A stretch of DNA of 64,000 nucleotides from Alectoria sarmentosa (taxonomy: Eukaryota > Ascomycota > Lecanoromycetes > Lecanorales > Parmeliaceae): assembly GCA_009733775.1 (NCBI GenBank), contig WOGZ01000176.1, positions 1 through 64,000 on the forward strand, given 5' to 3'. The notes under the pieces were generated by a model. That model did not search any database, was not told where the DNA came from, and saw only the letters and a list, made by a program, of their open reading frames with translations. Made by a program: the position numbers and the translations under genes. Below, one piece after another: positions 10,315-22,668 of the stretch. Position 1 is the first letter of the stretch; the number at the start of each line of letters is the position of its first letter.

Positions 10315-12575
10315 GCAGAATAGGTACGGAGTGAACAACTCAGGTGCGGCTGACTGGATTTGTGGATTGCGAAACACGTGGCGCTTACGGTGTACAGATT
10401 CCTGAAGGATGCATAGCCCGCAGGAATACATCTGAGCCAAAGATAACCTTTGCAAGGAAGCACAGCCCAAAGGAATAAATCTACAGCAATATTGAACATA
10501 ATAAAACCCAGTCTTCGACGGCTTTATGCTTACTCTGCTCCGCAAGGAGTGTAGGAAATCTGGGTCCTTGTCAACATTTCGCGACGCCACGCCGGATTCC
10601 TGGGTGACCGAGATCTCGCTGCACTCGTGTCTGAATGGGACTCGCGGAGCACTCTCAATCGAGAATGCAATTTCGGGACGTTCTTCTGTTATGTCAGGTT
10701 GGTCGCAATTGAATGAATGGGCCGGATTCAATGCTTCGTGGGATTGGCAAAGCGTCAATTCAAGGCACGCACACAATCGAAGCAAATTTTCAGAAATGAT
10801 CTAGGTCATCGCGAATCTAGGACTTCAAATTGGGGCCTTCTCTTGAAGTACGTGAAAGACTCGGCAATGCTGGTTGACGGCGATTTCAAGTTTTAAGTCC
10901 ATCTCATTCTTCACGGCCCGAAGTGCCAAGACTTCTTAGGCATTTTCTGCTTCGATAATCAGTCAGCCTGGCGTCGCATTCCTCGTAATACTCGTGCTCA
11001 GCGAGGTGAAATCGAATATCCCTTTGGGTTACTCTGGGCGGGCAAGAAGCGCATCAACAAATTGAAGTATAATCGACTAAAGTAGTCGACGCCTTTCGAA
11101 ACAGTTTCTCTCGCCGCGGACAGAGCATGTCTCGGCCTTAGCATCGCCCAATTGTGACTTTGTCAACCCGCTCATTGCGTTAAATTGTGAAGAGGCCGGG
11201 GGCACTGGGTTAAAGACCCACGGCCATGGTACCCTGACCTAACGCTGGAGGCAAAGAGTCAGCCAGCGAATTTGGCAAATTACTTTGCGTTTGCTGACTG
11301 TGTGGTTGCATGCGGTCTTGTGATTTTAGAGCGAAAATATATATGAAGTTGCTTGGCGAAGTTCACGTTCAGAAAGACCGTGAGTGCCATAGCCCTGGAC
11401 ACAGTTTCGAAGGACTTTTCCTTCACTTCTTGATGACCACTGTCGTTAGTGCTCGGATCAGACTCTGCATTGTCAAGAAGGAAACAAAAGTGGAGAGAAA
11501 GGTTAACGAATGGAATTTCGAGCAAGATCTTTGATTGCTGGTCGCGATTGTTGAGCGGATTCCCTCTATGACAGCACTTGCATTGACGTTGTTGATGGAG
11601 CTATCTAGCGCCTTCTATACGAGAGTAAACAATCTCGTGTTTAGTCGTTCTTCTTGACTGGCTTGTTGGCCGAGCGTACGGAGTATTTAGCCGGCTGTTA
11701 TGGATCCCCTATTCAGCAGTTGAATGGCGCCTGGTCCACTCCCGACATTGGAACTCAGCTGTCGCTGCAACGTTTGGCGGGCAGCCTAATCGTAAGACGG
11801 TCTCAACAGGTTCGACAATAGATGCGGGCGTGAGAAGACAGCGGGCGCCGAAAGAGCAGGTGACAAGGCTGCAAAGAGGTTGTCGGCACAGTTTGCTGCT
11901 TTGATAGCGTCACGGCGTTCCTACAATGACGTCTCTTGGTGTGCCTTGACGCCCAACTGAAGAGATGCACGTTTGTTTGTTTCTTTGCTCGCCTAGGTCC
12001 GAGCGATGGCAGCCCATGCGATTTGAAGAATGCGAGTCTTTGCAGCTTCCGAGGAAATCTCGAGGAAACATTGTGGCGTTGGATTAGCTTTCAACAGTTG
12101 GGCCTGAAGTAGCTTAGCCTTGCCCAAAGAGTTCACTTTTAACGTAATGCGATGCGGGGTACCTCAAGCTAAACTCAATCAGAGAGCTAGAGAGCTAGAG
12201 AGCCTCGTGGCGTTTTTTCAAGATGTTCGTTTCTATCTACCGTAGTCTACAGTCAACTGAACATGGCATGGCAGTCCAAGGGCCAGGACCAAAGCATGGA
12301 CAATTGCTTTTCTTCCATCTTCAAATTTCAACCTCAGCTTCTTCATTAGCCTCTCCATCCTCGGTCCTTTTGCACTTGGCCAGCATGACGCTTGACGCAC
12401 AGACCCATTGGCTTGGCCATAGACCGTGGACAGGAAGATTGGAAACGAAGAGAGTTTGCTTCATTTGGCGGCGAAAAAGACGGTGCCGGTTGGATCCCCC
12501 GTGGCATTGTCTCCTGGCAAAATGCGGTTCCTGTTACATCATTCTCCATTCTCTCCGTTGCAACACCACCTCGAA

Positions 12576-12582
12576 TATATAA
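12576..12582 (+). promoter_or_regulatory. TATA box of the peroxidase gene
   Basis: TATATAA about 100 bp upstream of the peroxidase ATG, a usual spacing in filamentous ascomycetes. Confidence 0.5.
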
Positions 12583-12678
12583 TGGAGACTCGCCCCGGGG
12601 CAGCGCACGGGTCGACAGTGTAGAATCTAATTATTCGCACTCAAGAGCCACTTGGAATCTTAAAACTATTCAGCAGCC

Positions 12679-14303
12679 ATGAAGGCATCCTTTCTTCTAG
12701 GCCTTGGCCTCTTCTCAGCTGTATTGGCCTTCCCATGGCTCCACCCTGATGCTCGCTCAGAAGATCTCAAACGGGGCATGGAAGCCATCAAGCGCGATCC
12801 CGAGGTCGTCCAGATTATCCAAGACCTCTACACTCAGCAGCAGAAGGAGAAGAGAGATTTCTTCGAGAACCGTGAGGTGTACGAAGCAGCCAGTGGTACC
12901 AACGAAAAGCGTGCGACAGCATCCAGCTGCCTCACCCATCCCCTACCCGACTTCTACCCGACCAACATCACCGGCTTGAAGAAGTTTCCCGAAGCCGCAT
13001 ACCCATACCAAGATCCTCAACCCTCGGATCAACGAGGCCCTTGCCCAGGCTTGAACACCATGGCCAATCATGGCTACATCAACCGGAACGGCATCACTAC
13101 CGTTGCCCAGACTCTTGTCGCAGCAGCGCGAGTCTTCAACATGGGTGCAGACCTCTCGGCTTTCCTTGCCGGCGGCTCCGTGCTATTCGCTGGCGACATC
13201 CCCTCCATGACTTACTCCATCGGCGGCGCCGATGCCCGCACCAACTCTCTCGGCGTAGTCGGCGGCTCTCTAGGTACCGAGACCGGACTCTCAGGTCACT
13301 TGAGATTCAAGGAAGGCGATGCCTCGGGCACCCGTTGCGACTTCTACCTCTGCAACGGCGACAATCACAACCTGAACTCCAGCGTCTTCCTTGATTTGCA
13401 GAGTGCGGCCAAGACCTATGGTGGTGGCCAATACAATGTGCCGGCCCTGACGCAACATTTTGCACACCAGTACACCAAATCCAGGAATAACAATCCGTAC
13501 TTCTATTTCTTCCCTCCTCAGGCAGCCTTGGTCGTCGGAGCTACCTACTTCATCGCCGGCTTCTTCTCCAACGGTACAATCGGCGCTGGCGGTGTCGCCA
13601 ATGAAGCTTCCATTGCTTCCTTTACCGGTGCCTACTTCAACTCGAGCACCGGCACCGTTACGTACCAACCAGAGCAAATCCCTCCGCAAGGTTGGTATCG
13701 ACGTGGCTACCCTATGTTTCTATCCGAGGGCATTGACGGCATCATCACTCTCTACACCGGCGCCGCCGCAACACTAGGTAAGTTGCAAGTCGGCAACGTT
13801 CCGAAAGTCCGCGTCTGAGTGGAGACTCAACTGACACCCTTTCAGGCCAGCCTCTTCTCTTCGGCGCAAACACCGGCACCCCCGGCGCCTTCACCGGCGG
13901 CTTCTCCCTCGCCCAATTCGGCGGCAGTGGCTCCTACGGCGGAACCACCGTCAACGGCGTCGCATGCGCCATCGAGGAAGCCGTCTACGGCAACTTCGTC
14001 TCCGAATTCAGCGCCATCCTCAACATCGGCGCCTCCACCCTCGGCGCCCTCGAAACGCCCTTTGCCGAATTCGCATGCCCGGTCCCGAGCGGCGCTCCCG
14101 CCGTCGAGGCCGACGCGCCCACTTACCCTGGGTATCCGAAGCCGCAGCCTTGCAAGTTGAACCCGCGGCAGAATGGCTTCGCGCAGTGCGCGCCGGATAC
14201 GAACACCTATGGCAGGTTCAATACCGAGATGGTTCCGTTTTGCTTGAATAGTCCGACTGTGGCGTCGCCGGCTGGGAATCCGTATCCGGTGCCTTTGGAG
14301 TGA
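12679..14303 (+). CDS. secreted heme-thiolate peroxidase (chloroperoxidase/peroxygenase family)
   Basis: Two exons, 12679-13777 and 13846-14303, give 518 residues. The 68-bp intron has a GTAAGT donor and a CTGAC branch site. Residues 1-17 are a signal peptide ending LAFP. A propeptide-like stretch with dibasic sites (NEKRATAS, about residues 75-82) follows. The heme-ligand motif PCPGLNTMANHG places the proximal cysteine at C122, and E212-G213-D214 with R219 matches the acid-base signature of the family (PF01328; EGD-R type). These enzymes use hydrogen peroxide to oxidise or halogenate organic compounds outside the cell. Many N-glycosylation sequons (NIT, NLNSS, NGT, NSS) fit secretion. At 518 residues it is longer than the typical 250-440, mainly through the N-terminal extension and a C-terminal region. 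The natural substrate cannot be inferred. Confidence 0.9.
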
Positions 14304-14975
14304 GATGTTGCGTGGAAATGGTGGGAGACGAGAGCTGGGGTCCTATCTTCTGCAGATAGGGTTTTCAATATGTACGTCATTGTCGTTTTGAGTAGCTTTG
14401 CATTGTACATAGATAGTCGTGGCCTGAAATCGGGAACGAGTATACCACTGCGTGAGACTCATAGAGCGTGCGCTATCTCAGCACAAGTCCTCATTAACCA
14501 TATTGGAGATTTTCCCGTGCCTCACCTCACCTCAACTCAATTCAACTCAACCCAACTGCTCGATCAATGAACGGACGAAATTAAAAATAGAATATGGGCG
14601 TCGATGACGGTTCTAAGCGCTCAAGGGTTCCAAAGCGTGAAGAAACCTGTATCCGAAGAATCAAATCGTATAATACTTCCACCCCCCACATCCCCTCAAA
14701 TCAGCATAATTATCACTCGAACATCGACTCCCCAAACACCCCTCTGTAGAGTCAAGCATCAAACATCCCCCCTACCTCAGCCTCAACCTCCGTCGCTCGA
14801 CCCCATCCCAACCAACACAGTCTGTCCTTTCTTCACCACCATCACCACAACACGCTCTCTACTGCCCCCCTCCCTCCCCCCCCCCCTCTTTATATTCCTC
14901 GCGCCCGACCATATAAATCATTCGCTATGGTGTTCCTCATCTGCATCTGCCAATTGAAATAAATTAAATTTAATC

Positions 14976-15036
14976 GATCAATCAATCAATCCCTTTTCCC
15001 CACCCCTACATTCATTCATCAATCAATCAATCAATC
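14976..15036. repeat. (ATCA)n imperfect microsatellite
   Basis: Two blocks of ATCA tetranucleotides separated by a short C-rich interruption. Confidence 0.8.
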
Positions 15037-15210
15037 GGACCCCCTCCCCTCCCATCCCATCCGAGATACTTTAGAGCGAGCGCAGGACAGGGTAGTTTTG
15101 TGGTTGGCTGTTTGTGAAGAGGGGAGGAATATGGAGGGGATGGGATGGGATGGGATTGATGGAAGAAGATGTATTGTGGGGCTATGCGTGATGGAGGCGC
15201 TGGTCTGGTG

Positions 15211-15238
15211 GATTGGGTTGGGTTGGGTTGGGTTGGGA
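15211..15238. repeat. (TTGGG)n repeat
   Basis: Five tandem TTGGG copies in a G/T-rich tract. The unit resembles but is not the fungal telomere unit TTAGGG. Confidence 0.75.
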
Positions 15239-15759
15239 TGCAGGCTGGTAAGGGCTAGGGAGAGAGGGTGGGGGAAGTGGATGGTGGAGTCTTGGGGCTG
15301 GGTTGTGGGATGGGGAGGGGATGTGAGGGGGATGAGGTGGAGAAGAAGGGGGGGGGTCCAAGGGTGGAAAGGCGGGGGAGGGACGTGTTTCCAAGGAGGA
15401 GGATTATACTGCCGATACATCAGAAAGAGTTGCGTCTATAATTTATGGGCATGTTGGATTCCTATTTTCCAGACTAGTCCACGGCGCAGGCGACATCTCA
15501 TTTGAGCTCATATCGACTGTGGAAGTTGGCGCCGCGGCCGCAGCGGGTGATTCGATCATGCTGGCTAATCAGGGTTTGGAATATCGCTTCTTCATTCATT
15601 CTGATCTCTTCGGAGAGGTGTTACATAACTCTGGTTGTGTGCCAGCCTCCGACGTTGATCAGGTCGACATTTCTTGCGAGGCAGATGTCGGATTGGGAGC
15701 CCCTGATAACTTCATCATTCTCAGAGATCGATACCCGCTTCAATATCCAACGACATCTC

Positions 15760-17286
15760 TTATGTGTTCGTTTTTGCTTGTTTGGCATTAAGTCGGTCGG
15801 ATATAAGTCGACTGAACGCCCCGGTTACCTCTTGACTGGACAGGCTCCCCGAGCAGGCGAAGAAAACTCGTAGCTGAGGAGCTTCTGAGAGAAAATGCGA
15901 CACAATTATTGTGACATTGGCATTGCGAGAGTTGATGTACTCGTCAACCTCCAGGAGTTCGAGCTTGGGGAACAGAAGCCGGGACTCTCCAGTCCTCTTG
16001 CTCTTCATTAGCAAAGGGTCCAGAAAGTTTTGCATAATGGTCGAGTGAAGTCTGGGGGTGGTGTCTCTATATTGGTCGAATACGCTTGAATCTGCGTCGC
16101 TGGTCGTAGTCGTATCCGAAGCGTGGTACTGTAGAAACTTCGAGACATCTAGGATGCAGCCACCGAGTCGACATTCTCGTAGTTTTGGGCAATTCCGTCC
16201 CAGGTGATGTACAGATTGAACCGAAAGTTCTCCACTGCAATGGAGGCTTAGCGATTCGAGATCGGGCAACAAGGATGAAAAATGGCAAATGTCAGCGTCT
16301 GTGATGCTAAACCCATCAAAATCGCCACCATATATCCTGTTACTAATGAATGATATATCTGTCAGTCTCTGACATCCTCTTGCAAGTGAGATGAGATCCA
16401 GTGCCTCAATAGTCGACTTAGCTGTAGAGAAGCTGACTACCAGAGCGGAAAAGCGTGATATAACGGGTAGTAGGTTTGTCGAAGAGCCGTCCAACTCTAT
16501 AATGAGCGTCTCGAGCTTTTGCATGTGTCTCGAGAAAACGACTACGCTGTCTTCGTCGACCAGACCTTCCAATGTTTCAAGATCCGCGAAGGGGGATGCT
16601 GTATCTGCTTCCACGTGGGCTGCAACTTCTCCCAAGATAGTGCGTTCGATTCGAAGTGTCGTAAGATTCGGGCGTGCTGCGATGTGGTGGAGAACCTTAT
16701 CCGTAACCAGCAAATCCGGCCACAGCTCAATCGATCTTAGAGATGGTGTATCCTCCAAGAATTTCAAGAGCCCGCTACAGCTGAGACCAGATAATGATAG
16801 CCTAATACTGTAAAGATTTGAGCAACGAGTTGAGAGCTGCATGAACAAAGTATCAATTGCTTGATTGTGTCTGGGGCTATCCTGGATGTCGTTTTGCCAA
16901 GACGACACCATCTCAAACGTTTTTAGTGGTGGCTGAAGGTACTGTAACAGCAGCTGTATGTTGATAACATCATTGACAAACCAACGTGTCTCTATCAAGC
17001 GTGGAAACAGCAGGTGTTGGCATGCCTGGTGGGATTCGTAGTCAAAAGATTCCCAATAGTGTGGACCAAGTCTTGTGATCTTGTTGGCGTATATTTGTGC
17101 TCTACCAGACGGAACCAGACGTGCAAGAGCTGGCATTGACGGCTCCTGCCACAGAAAGTTGGTCGCCTCATCCGCCCAGAGGTTATTAACTTGAGCACAT
17201 GCGACGAGGCTTTTGTTGTCAAGGAAGACAAAGGTGATGCCAAGAATCTCTGGGAGATTGAGTGATTGAGAAGCGATGGAGGCCAT
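15760..17286 (-). CDS. F-box/leucine-rich-repeat-like protein
   Basis: Single exon of 508 residues. The N-terminus, SLNLPEILGITFVFLDNKSLVACAQVNNLW (residues 8-37), follows the F-box pattern: LP-E-I, then a hydrophobic stretch, then L-V-A-C-x-x-V-N-x-x-W. Such a domain would dock onto Skp1 in an SCF ubiquitin ligase. The rest contains irregular leucine-rich segments such as LRSIELWPDLLV, LTTLRIERTIL, LESLSLHCSGEL and LRECRLGGCIL, spaced as in fungal F-box/LRR proteins that select substrates. No membrane segment or signal peptide is present. The target is unknown. The ORF is intact with no intron. Confidence 0.8.
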   Translation of the reverse strand: MASIASQSLNLPEILGITFVFLDNKSLVACAQVNNLWADEATNFLWQEPSMPALARLVPSGRAQIYANKITRLGPHYWESFDYESHQACQHLLFPRLIETRWFVNDVINIQLLLQYLQPPLKTFEMVSSWQNDIQDSPRHNQAIDTLFMQLSTRCSNLYSIRLSLSGLSCSGLLKFLEDTPSLRSIELWPDLLVTDKVLHHIAARPNLTTLRIERTILGEVAAHVEADTASPFADLETLEGLVDEDSVVVFSRHMQKLETLIIELDGSSTNLLPVISRFSALVVSFSTAKSTIEALDLISLARGCQRLTDISFISNRIYGGDFDGFSITDADICHFSSLLPDLESLSLHCSGELSVQSVHHLGRNCPKLRECRLGGCILDVSKFLQYHASDTTTTSDADSSVFDQYRDTTPRLHSTIMQNFLDPLLMKSKRTGESRLLFPKLELLEVDEYINSRNANVTIIVSHFLSEAPQLRVFFACSGSLSSQEVTGAFSRLISDRLNAKQAKTNT

Positions 17287-18248
17287 GGTGAGAATTTCAG
17301 AAGATGCTTTGGACGGGTTCTTGAGATGTTGATGTGGTAAACCCTACGCACGGGCTCCGTAGAGATGAGAATGACACTGCGGTTTTGAGGAAGAAATCGG
17401 AACGTTAAGTTGCCGGGTGAGTAATATGAAGGAGTATAGATAGATCCTTCTGTGAGTCGTAGTCAGCCAGGAAGTGGTAAAGCTTTCTAACCCTTCATGT
17501 ACAGCGACTTTCACTTACTCTTCACATAAAATCAAGCAGGTGAGATGTCAACCCTCGACAAGCACGTCTAGACTTCGCTCATTGGATTGCTGACAATTTT
17601 GTTTCTTGGCTTCTTGTTGTCTCAGATGCAAGGTAGTAAGGAGATTCTCATTTATCTTGATGTGTTGATGGGGGCCTCAACATAGATAATCCAATCTTCG
17701 GACGTCTCTCTACGAGCGGAGATCACCGAATCTGCTGCGAGCCGGTGTGCTACCTCTGGTTACGCAAGGCGTAGACAGGCAGCTGCTATACGTAGGGTCT
17801 GCTCTGATATTGTAGGGTATGGAGAAAATCTTTTGTGAGTATGATTATCTCTCTTCTCTGTATGAGGTTTGGAGGAACGGAAAGAAGATCCGCTAGTCCG
17901 CTAGTTCGCCAGTCTCTTTCTGGCTGCTTAGTCATCGTTCCTTGGCATATTCCGGTGGAAAAACCGCAGGCAAAGTGTTCTCTGAGTGTGTTGTCCACAA
18001 CATCTGGCCGATTTATTGTGTCTAAATACCTTCAGCTGAGGTACTCGCCCTACTGTCCTATAACGTGTCGTTATTACTATTATTTCTACATGATTGATTC
18101 TATGCAAGACGGCAAAAAATTCTTGCTACACCGAGACACGTACATCCAAAGAAGTGAGTAAACTGAAAATGCATTTTTCAGAGAGTGTCCTCATTCGTCC
18201 GTACTAGATGCAAAATCTACTGGTAGACAAGCTGGACGAGGTCTACCA
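17287..18248. other. intergenic region, nothing recognised
   Basis: About 960 bp between the F-box gene start and the 3' end of the FAD oxidase gene, both on the minus strand. It should contain the F-box gene promoter. Small open frames (60-108 codons) look random. Confidence 0.4.
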
Positions 18249-19656
18249 TCAGATGATCCAGTCAGAACGCTCCATCTTCCAGTCCCTGACTCGCTGGTCT
18301 TTGGATGCCTCCAGCTCTAGGTCACTAAATATCCGATCTGTACACAGCAATGGCTGATTGTTCAATTGCTTGCCGGCAGACGATTCATCCCACCCAAAAT
18401 GGCTGTGGGTCTCCGTACATTGAATAACATCGGTGACGATTCGACCGATGTATGGAAGATCTTTGGCATGCGTGTATGAACCTCCACCTGCGATGATCAA
18501 GTTGGCGTGTTTTGGGTGCCGCACGATAATTGGCTGCTGACTGCCAGTAACGCCATCCCTGGAGCGATTAGACAAGGGAAGCTGGATCATCACGTTTAGG
18601 CTCACCAATACGACCATATCGACTTTATACAGGCGCCTTTGAGGCCCGGTATCCTTTTTCGAATCCAATCGCAAGCTTCTAGCATCATCTGAATGCCAAG
18701 GTCGGTCTTGGCGACGTCTTTTGGCTCAGAGATACCCCCTTTCCCTGATGGATTTGTGAAAGCCGTGATCCATGTCACTTTACCCGCACCAACCTCTATC
18801 GGATGGCATACGAACTCACCTGAACAAGAATGAGCTAAGCTTGCACAGAGGTTTCGCATGACGCACCAACTCCAATCTCGGAGAGCCTTGGAAGCTCATG
18901 ATATTTGACCCATTGCTGAGTGGTCATGTCTAGATGGAATGCAAATATGCCAGTGGCTATCGGTGCCCTTGAAAGCGGAGGTTGCTGAACGTGTGAAGCC
19001 TCGAGAAGTTGCATGATCCACGGTCCAGCGGCCAGGATGATATCTGTCTGTCGTGCATCAATAGATTCTGTCGAAGTCAGGACAGCATCAATCGTCCCTT
19101 CCACGTTCGAATCTAAATGCAGCACTCGCTCATCTCGAAATTTACCCCCTCTATCAGTACATTCTTGTTTCAGGTTCTTCATCACTCGCTCCCAATCAAT
19201 CACCCCATCTTCTTCGTTGTGAACGACTGCGAGCTCTTGTGAAATAGGCCTTGACTCGAACACACTTTCTAGAAGCCGGGCTGTCTCATGCTTCCGAGGA
19301 GAAAGTTTCAACTCCGACCTAGCGCGGTCGATGCCATGCAGTGTGTCAATTTGCGCTGGGGAGTAAGCGACGATACGGCCAGTGCGGTGGAGAAAAGGTT
19401 CGAACAAATCGTACTTCTCCCATAATTCCTCTGATTTCATTACAAGTTTCATCCTCTCGGGATCCGTGTAGTCAACTCGGAAAAACTTGGAGACGTCTCG
19501 GCTAGGTGCCAAAGCATCTGGGTGGTCAAGCACAGTGACATCATTATGTTCGTCTTTGAGAAGGTGCCACGCTGTTGAAAGCCCTATCACTCCGCCACCA
19601 ATAATGAGACATTTTCGCGTGCTCGTACGCTCGTCAATGTTCCCTTGAATGGACAT
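18249..19656 (-). CDS. FAD-dependent amine/amino-acid oxidase (DAO family)
   Basis: Three exons on the minus strand, 18867-19656, 18606-18819 and 18249-18558, give 437 residues. Both introns are 47 bp (donors GTGCGT and GTGAGC). The N-terminal Rossmann motif IIGGGVIGLSTAWHL gives G20-x-G22-x-x-G25 for FAD binding. The block SRDVSKFFRVDYTDP and the C-terminal HPKHANLIIAGGGSYTHAKDLPYIGRIVTD are typical of the fungal branch that includes saccharopine, sarcosine and fructosyl-amino-acid oxidases. The reaction would be oxidation of a secondary amine to an imine with release of hydrogen peroxide. The substrate cannot be set from sequence. No clear peroxisomal signal is present at the C-terminus (ends SDWII). 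It lies next to a Zn2Cys6 gene and a P450, which may be a functional group. Confidence 0.88.
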
Positions 19657-20772
19657 GTTGAGATGGGCCGGGAGCTTTGTGAAAGAACAAATCTTCTGGT
19701 CATTTGTGAGTAGAAAAGGTCTAGAATTGCCACGTCAACGCGCTTACTTGCAGTTGCAATGATCGACCAGGTCACGTGCCCGGGAGTATTCCGCGTCGTG
19801 CATTAGGTATCTCATCCAATCAAAAACGTCATATGCTGTAAGCGAGGATGTGGCCTGGTCGATCATTCAAATTGCAGATATACGTGGTAGAGAATGAATG
19901 TCGAGCCAAAGATTACCACGTCGATACCCGCTGCTGATTAGGAGTTTGTGACAAACCTCTCGAACCTAAGAGGACACCTGGCTACAAAGCTGATCGAACG
20001 GAGCAAACGGATTAGGTTGCGCAGCCGATTGTTCGCTATCGAGTATGTTATTCCAGTCGATTCCACTCGTACCTTTACTAGGACCTTTAAGAATCCTGCT
20101 CTTTTCAAACATCCTTGCAAAAGAAAGATATGCAGCCGACACACGATATCGACGAATTCGTTCACCCAGATCTGTTCAAGTCAGGGATGTATCAGCTCCT
20201 CCCCATGGCATACCCTTGGATGATCAGAGGCCATGATTGGTGGGACCTTCTTCGGCCGGTCAAAAGAGGGTCCTATGTTGTATGTATGTAGCCGTTGGAC
20301 CTTCTTCAATTGGACATGAGTGCTCTTGCTTGGGCGTGTCCGTCAAAATCCACCAATGGAACAATAACAATCTGAATTTCGATTTGCGACGATAGCTCCG
20401 TGTTCTTGTATGCCACTTTCTCCATCCTCATGTTCTACCTACTCGACCCCAATCCGTCTCATTTTACGCTTCAGCGCGGGTGAGGTGATGTATAGCCCAA
20501 AAAGCCAAAGTATGACTGCTGGCTCAGGCGACGCGGCACAGCGTTTAGCTCCAGGGTCGTACTACCAGGGCCAGCACTCCCAACTTCCACAATATTCGAC
20601 ATGACCTGCTTCTTCTTCTCTGATTCCAAGATATCCGACCACTTCTTCTTTCACTCTATTCCCACCACATCCCAGTTTATTACCTACCTCTCAATTCCAC
20701 GTCAGCATTGCGGGCACTGCACATGTATCAAAAGAATACACCACACCAAATAAGCAACACGGAAATGCCATC
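19657..20772. other. divergent intergenic region
   Basis: About 1.1 kb between the starts of the FAD oxidase (minus) and the second Zn2Cys6 gene (plus). It should hold both promoters. No gene is recognised. Open frames of up to 91 codons overlap on both strands and lack motifs. Confidence 0.4.
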
Positions 20773-22668
20773 ATGCGTCCAAAGCGAGTTCTGTTGGCAA
20801 GTCCTCCCACTGTATGGTTTCTTGCGCACTTGTTACTGACCTTCAGGCGTGCACCGAGTGTCGACGAAAAAAGTCAAAATGCGATGGAGCGAAGCCATGT
20901 GCTCTTTGTGTCCGGTGTGAGTCATACTGCCAGTATGCTAGTACCAAAATGACATACTCAAAGTTAGTATCCTCCTTGGCCATTCTGTAGCGCTGTCCAT
21001 CTTTGTAACGAGTCCTAATGCGGTACAGATCTGATAGACTACTGCTAGATAAGCCGAGAACCGAATTTGCAGGTCCGAGAAGCGAAGTCCAAGGCCTCCA
21101 TGTTAAGATCGATACCTTAATAGCATGTGAAGGCGATACTAAGGCGGAAGGCTACGATGATTCTGCAGCTTACGCTGCCTCCGAAACACCCTGGAAAATA
21201 GACACAACCAAAACCTTTTCCAAATCCGCAGACGATGCACCAGCAACGAACATGGCCGCCGACAGAGATCTGTCCGTGAAGCCGGTGTATTCAGACTTCC
21301 ACAACTGTGGAATACGACATGAGCTTTGTCGACCACCGAAAGGCCTCAAACCCGATGAGTTAAAGCACTATTGTGGGTTCTGACTCAAAGATAGCTGTTC
21401 AGAGGGGTACTGACACGTTAGATGTCAACGTTTTTATCCCCGGACGGACTGTGGTCAACAACCACGCATTCAGCGATTTGCTGCGTCACCATGGTACCCA
21501 AATAGAGCGGTTCATGATTCCTGCTCTGATGACGCTGTACCTGGAACAACGAAAACTCCGATTTGTGAGTACTCAGCAAAGGCTGCGAGTAGACGAGGCT
21601 GTAATCAAGTATCATCTACAGCTATGGCAAACCGGAGATGGGTCAGACCCTGTAGACTGTCTTCACTTCATACTCATTGCAAACCAATACATCGTGAGTC
21701 ATTGAACAACAGTGCTGTATGGAGAACATTTAATTCAGTCTGGTGTTAGATCATCAGACCGAGATTGAGGCCTTACTGGACCATTTATATTGTCCCTATG
21801 CTTCGCTCAGATCCTGTCCAGAGGTGCCTACAACAGCACGGCAATCTTGGCCTCCGCCTAAAGCTCAATTCCCACTGGATTCTCTCGGATATCGCCCATA
21901 AACTGAGCCGCGGCCAGCCAGCCAGTTTCCTATGGGGTCATGAGTTATGCAGTGACTACGTAGACCCTCTGATAGGGCTCTCGCCAAGGCTTCTCAACAT
22001 CTATGCCGAAGTCACTCGGGAGCAACTGGAGACGTCTCCTAGATTGATACGAAAGACTTCTCTGCTTGATAGACTTGCAGAAGTGGAGCAACGCGTACCG
22101 ATGTTTGAGACCATATCAGCTACGGAGAGCAAAATGTTGGAGTATATAGCAAGTGCCTACTTACATGGTGCCTACATATACGTTATGTGCCGCCTTCAAA
22201 AGTCCATCATATCAAAGATCGCCATCTCATGACAAGATAGCTGACAGTGTTAATAGACTTACTGTATTTCATCCCACTATTCAACAGCATCGAAATGAGC
22301 TTCGTCGATTATTGAGCCCGGACACCTTACCGCTTTCTGGTATATCCCTTCGGGCTGTGTGGCCTTTGGCTCCAGCCTTTATCCTGTGCGTAACATGCAC
22401 AGACACGGACGAAAAGAAACCCTAGAACAAGGATTAATCCGAGAACTCCATCAGGCTGGAGCACACACCGTGAGTCTCTCTTTTTAACGATGTCCCTGCT
22501 TCTTTGTAATCGCTCTTGCGCTGAGATGTAACTTAATGACAGAATATTCCGCCTGCGCTCTACACGGTCAGGAAGGTGTGGGACGACCCAAATCTGAATA
22601 TGCTGAAAGGAGGTTGGTGGGAAGAGATGGTCGCTGTGATTGGGCCGGAGAGACTGAGTCTCACTTGA
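20773..22668 (+). CDS. Zn2Cys6 transcription factor (Fungal_trans_2 type), possibly degenerate
   Basis: The first exon (20773-20796) encodes MRPKRVLL. A GC-AG intron with donor GCAAGT joins it to 20847, giving the cluster ACTECRRKKSKCDGAKPC followed by ALCVRC. A linker and middle region follow around 21018-21283 and 21402-21700. Then 21765-22190 (LNSHWILSDIAHKLSRGQ, EYIASAYLHGAYIY), 22235-22390 (VFHPTIQQHRNELRRLL, AVWPLAPAFIL) and 22530-22668 (ALYTVRKVWDD, GGWWEEMVAVIGPERLSL) carry the conserved pieces of the PF11951 regulator domain, in order and ending at TGA 22666-22668. Some joins are explained by introns, but near 22390 the frame changes with no room for an intron of normal size. So the gene is either a recent pseudogene, carries a sequencing error, or is spliced unusually. 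It lies between an FAD oxidase and a P450. Confidence 0.65.

Larger units (their letters stand above)
10156..12678. other. long divergent intergenic region
   Basis: About 2.5 kb between the starts of the GH128 gene and the peroxidase gene. The ends hold promoter signals, described separately. Open frames of 60-186 codons occur (for example 10225-10785 minus and 12223-12582 plus), but their products look like random composition and show no domain. A short tandem AGAGAGCTAG repeat lies at 12181-12200. I see no transposon ends or RNA gene. Confidence 0.4.
14304..15759. other. convergent intergenic region with simple repeats
   Basis: About 1.45 kb between the 3' ends of the peroxidase and F-box genes. 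It contains a C-run at about 14868-14885, ATCA repeats at about 14976-15036, and TGGGA/TTGGG repeats at about 15134-15238. The plus-strand 15098-15505 and minus-strand 15031-15420 open frames are low-complexity mirror images and are not taken as genes. Confidence 0.5.

Noticed and set aside
10225..10785. 186-codon minus-strand frame upstream of the GH128 gene
   Set aside because: It covers the TATA box and leader of the GH128 gene, and its product shows no domain.
15211..15238. Possible internal telomere repeat
   Set aside because: The unit is TTGGG, not TTAGGG, and it sits among other G-rich simple repeats.
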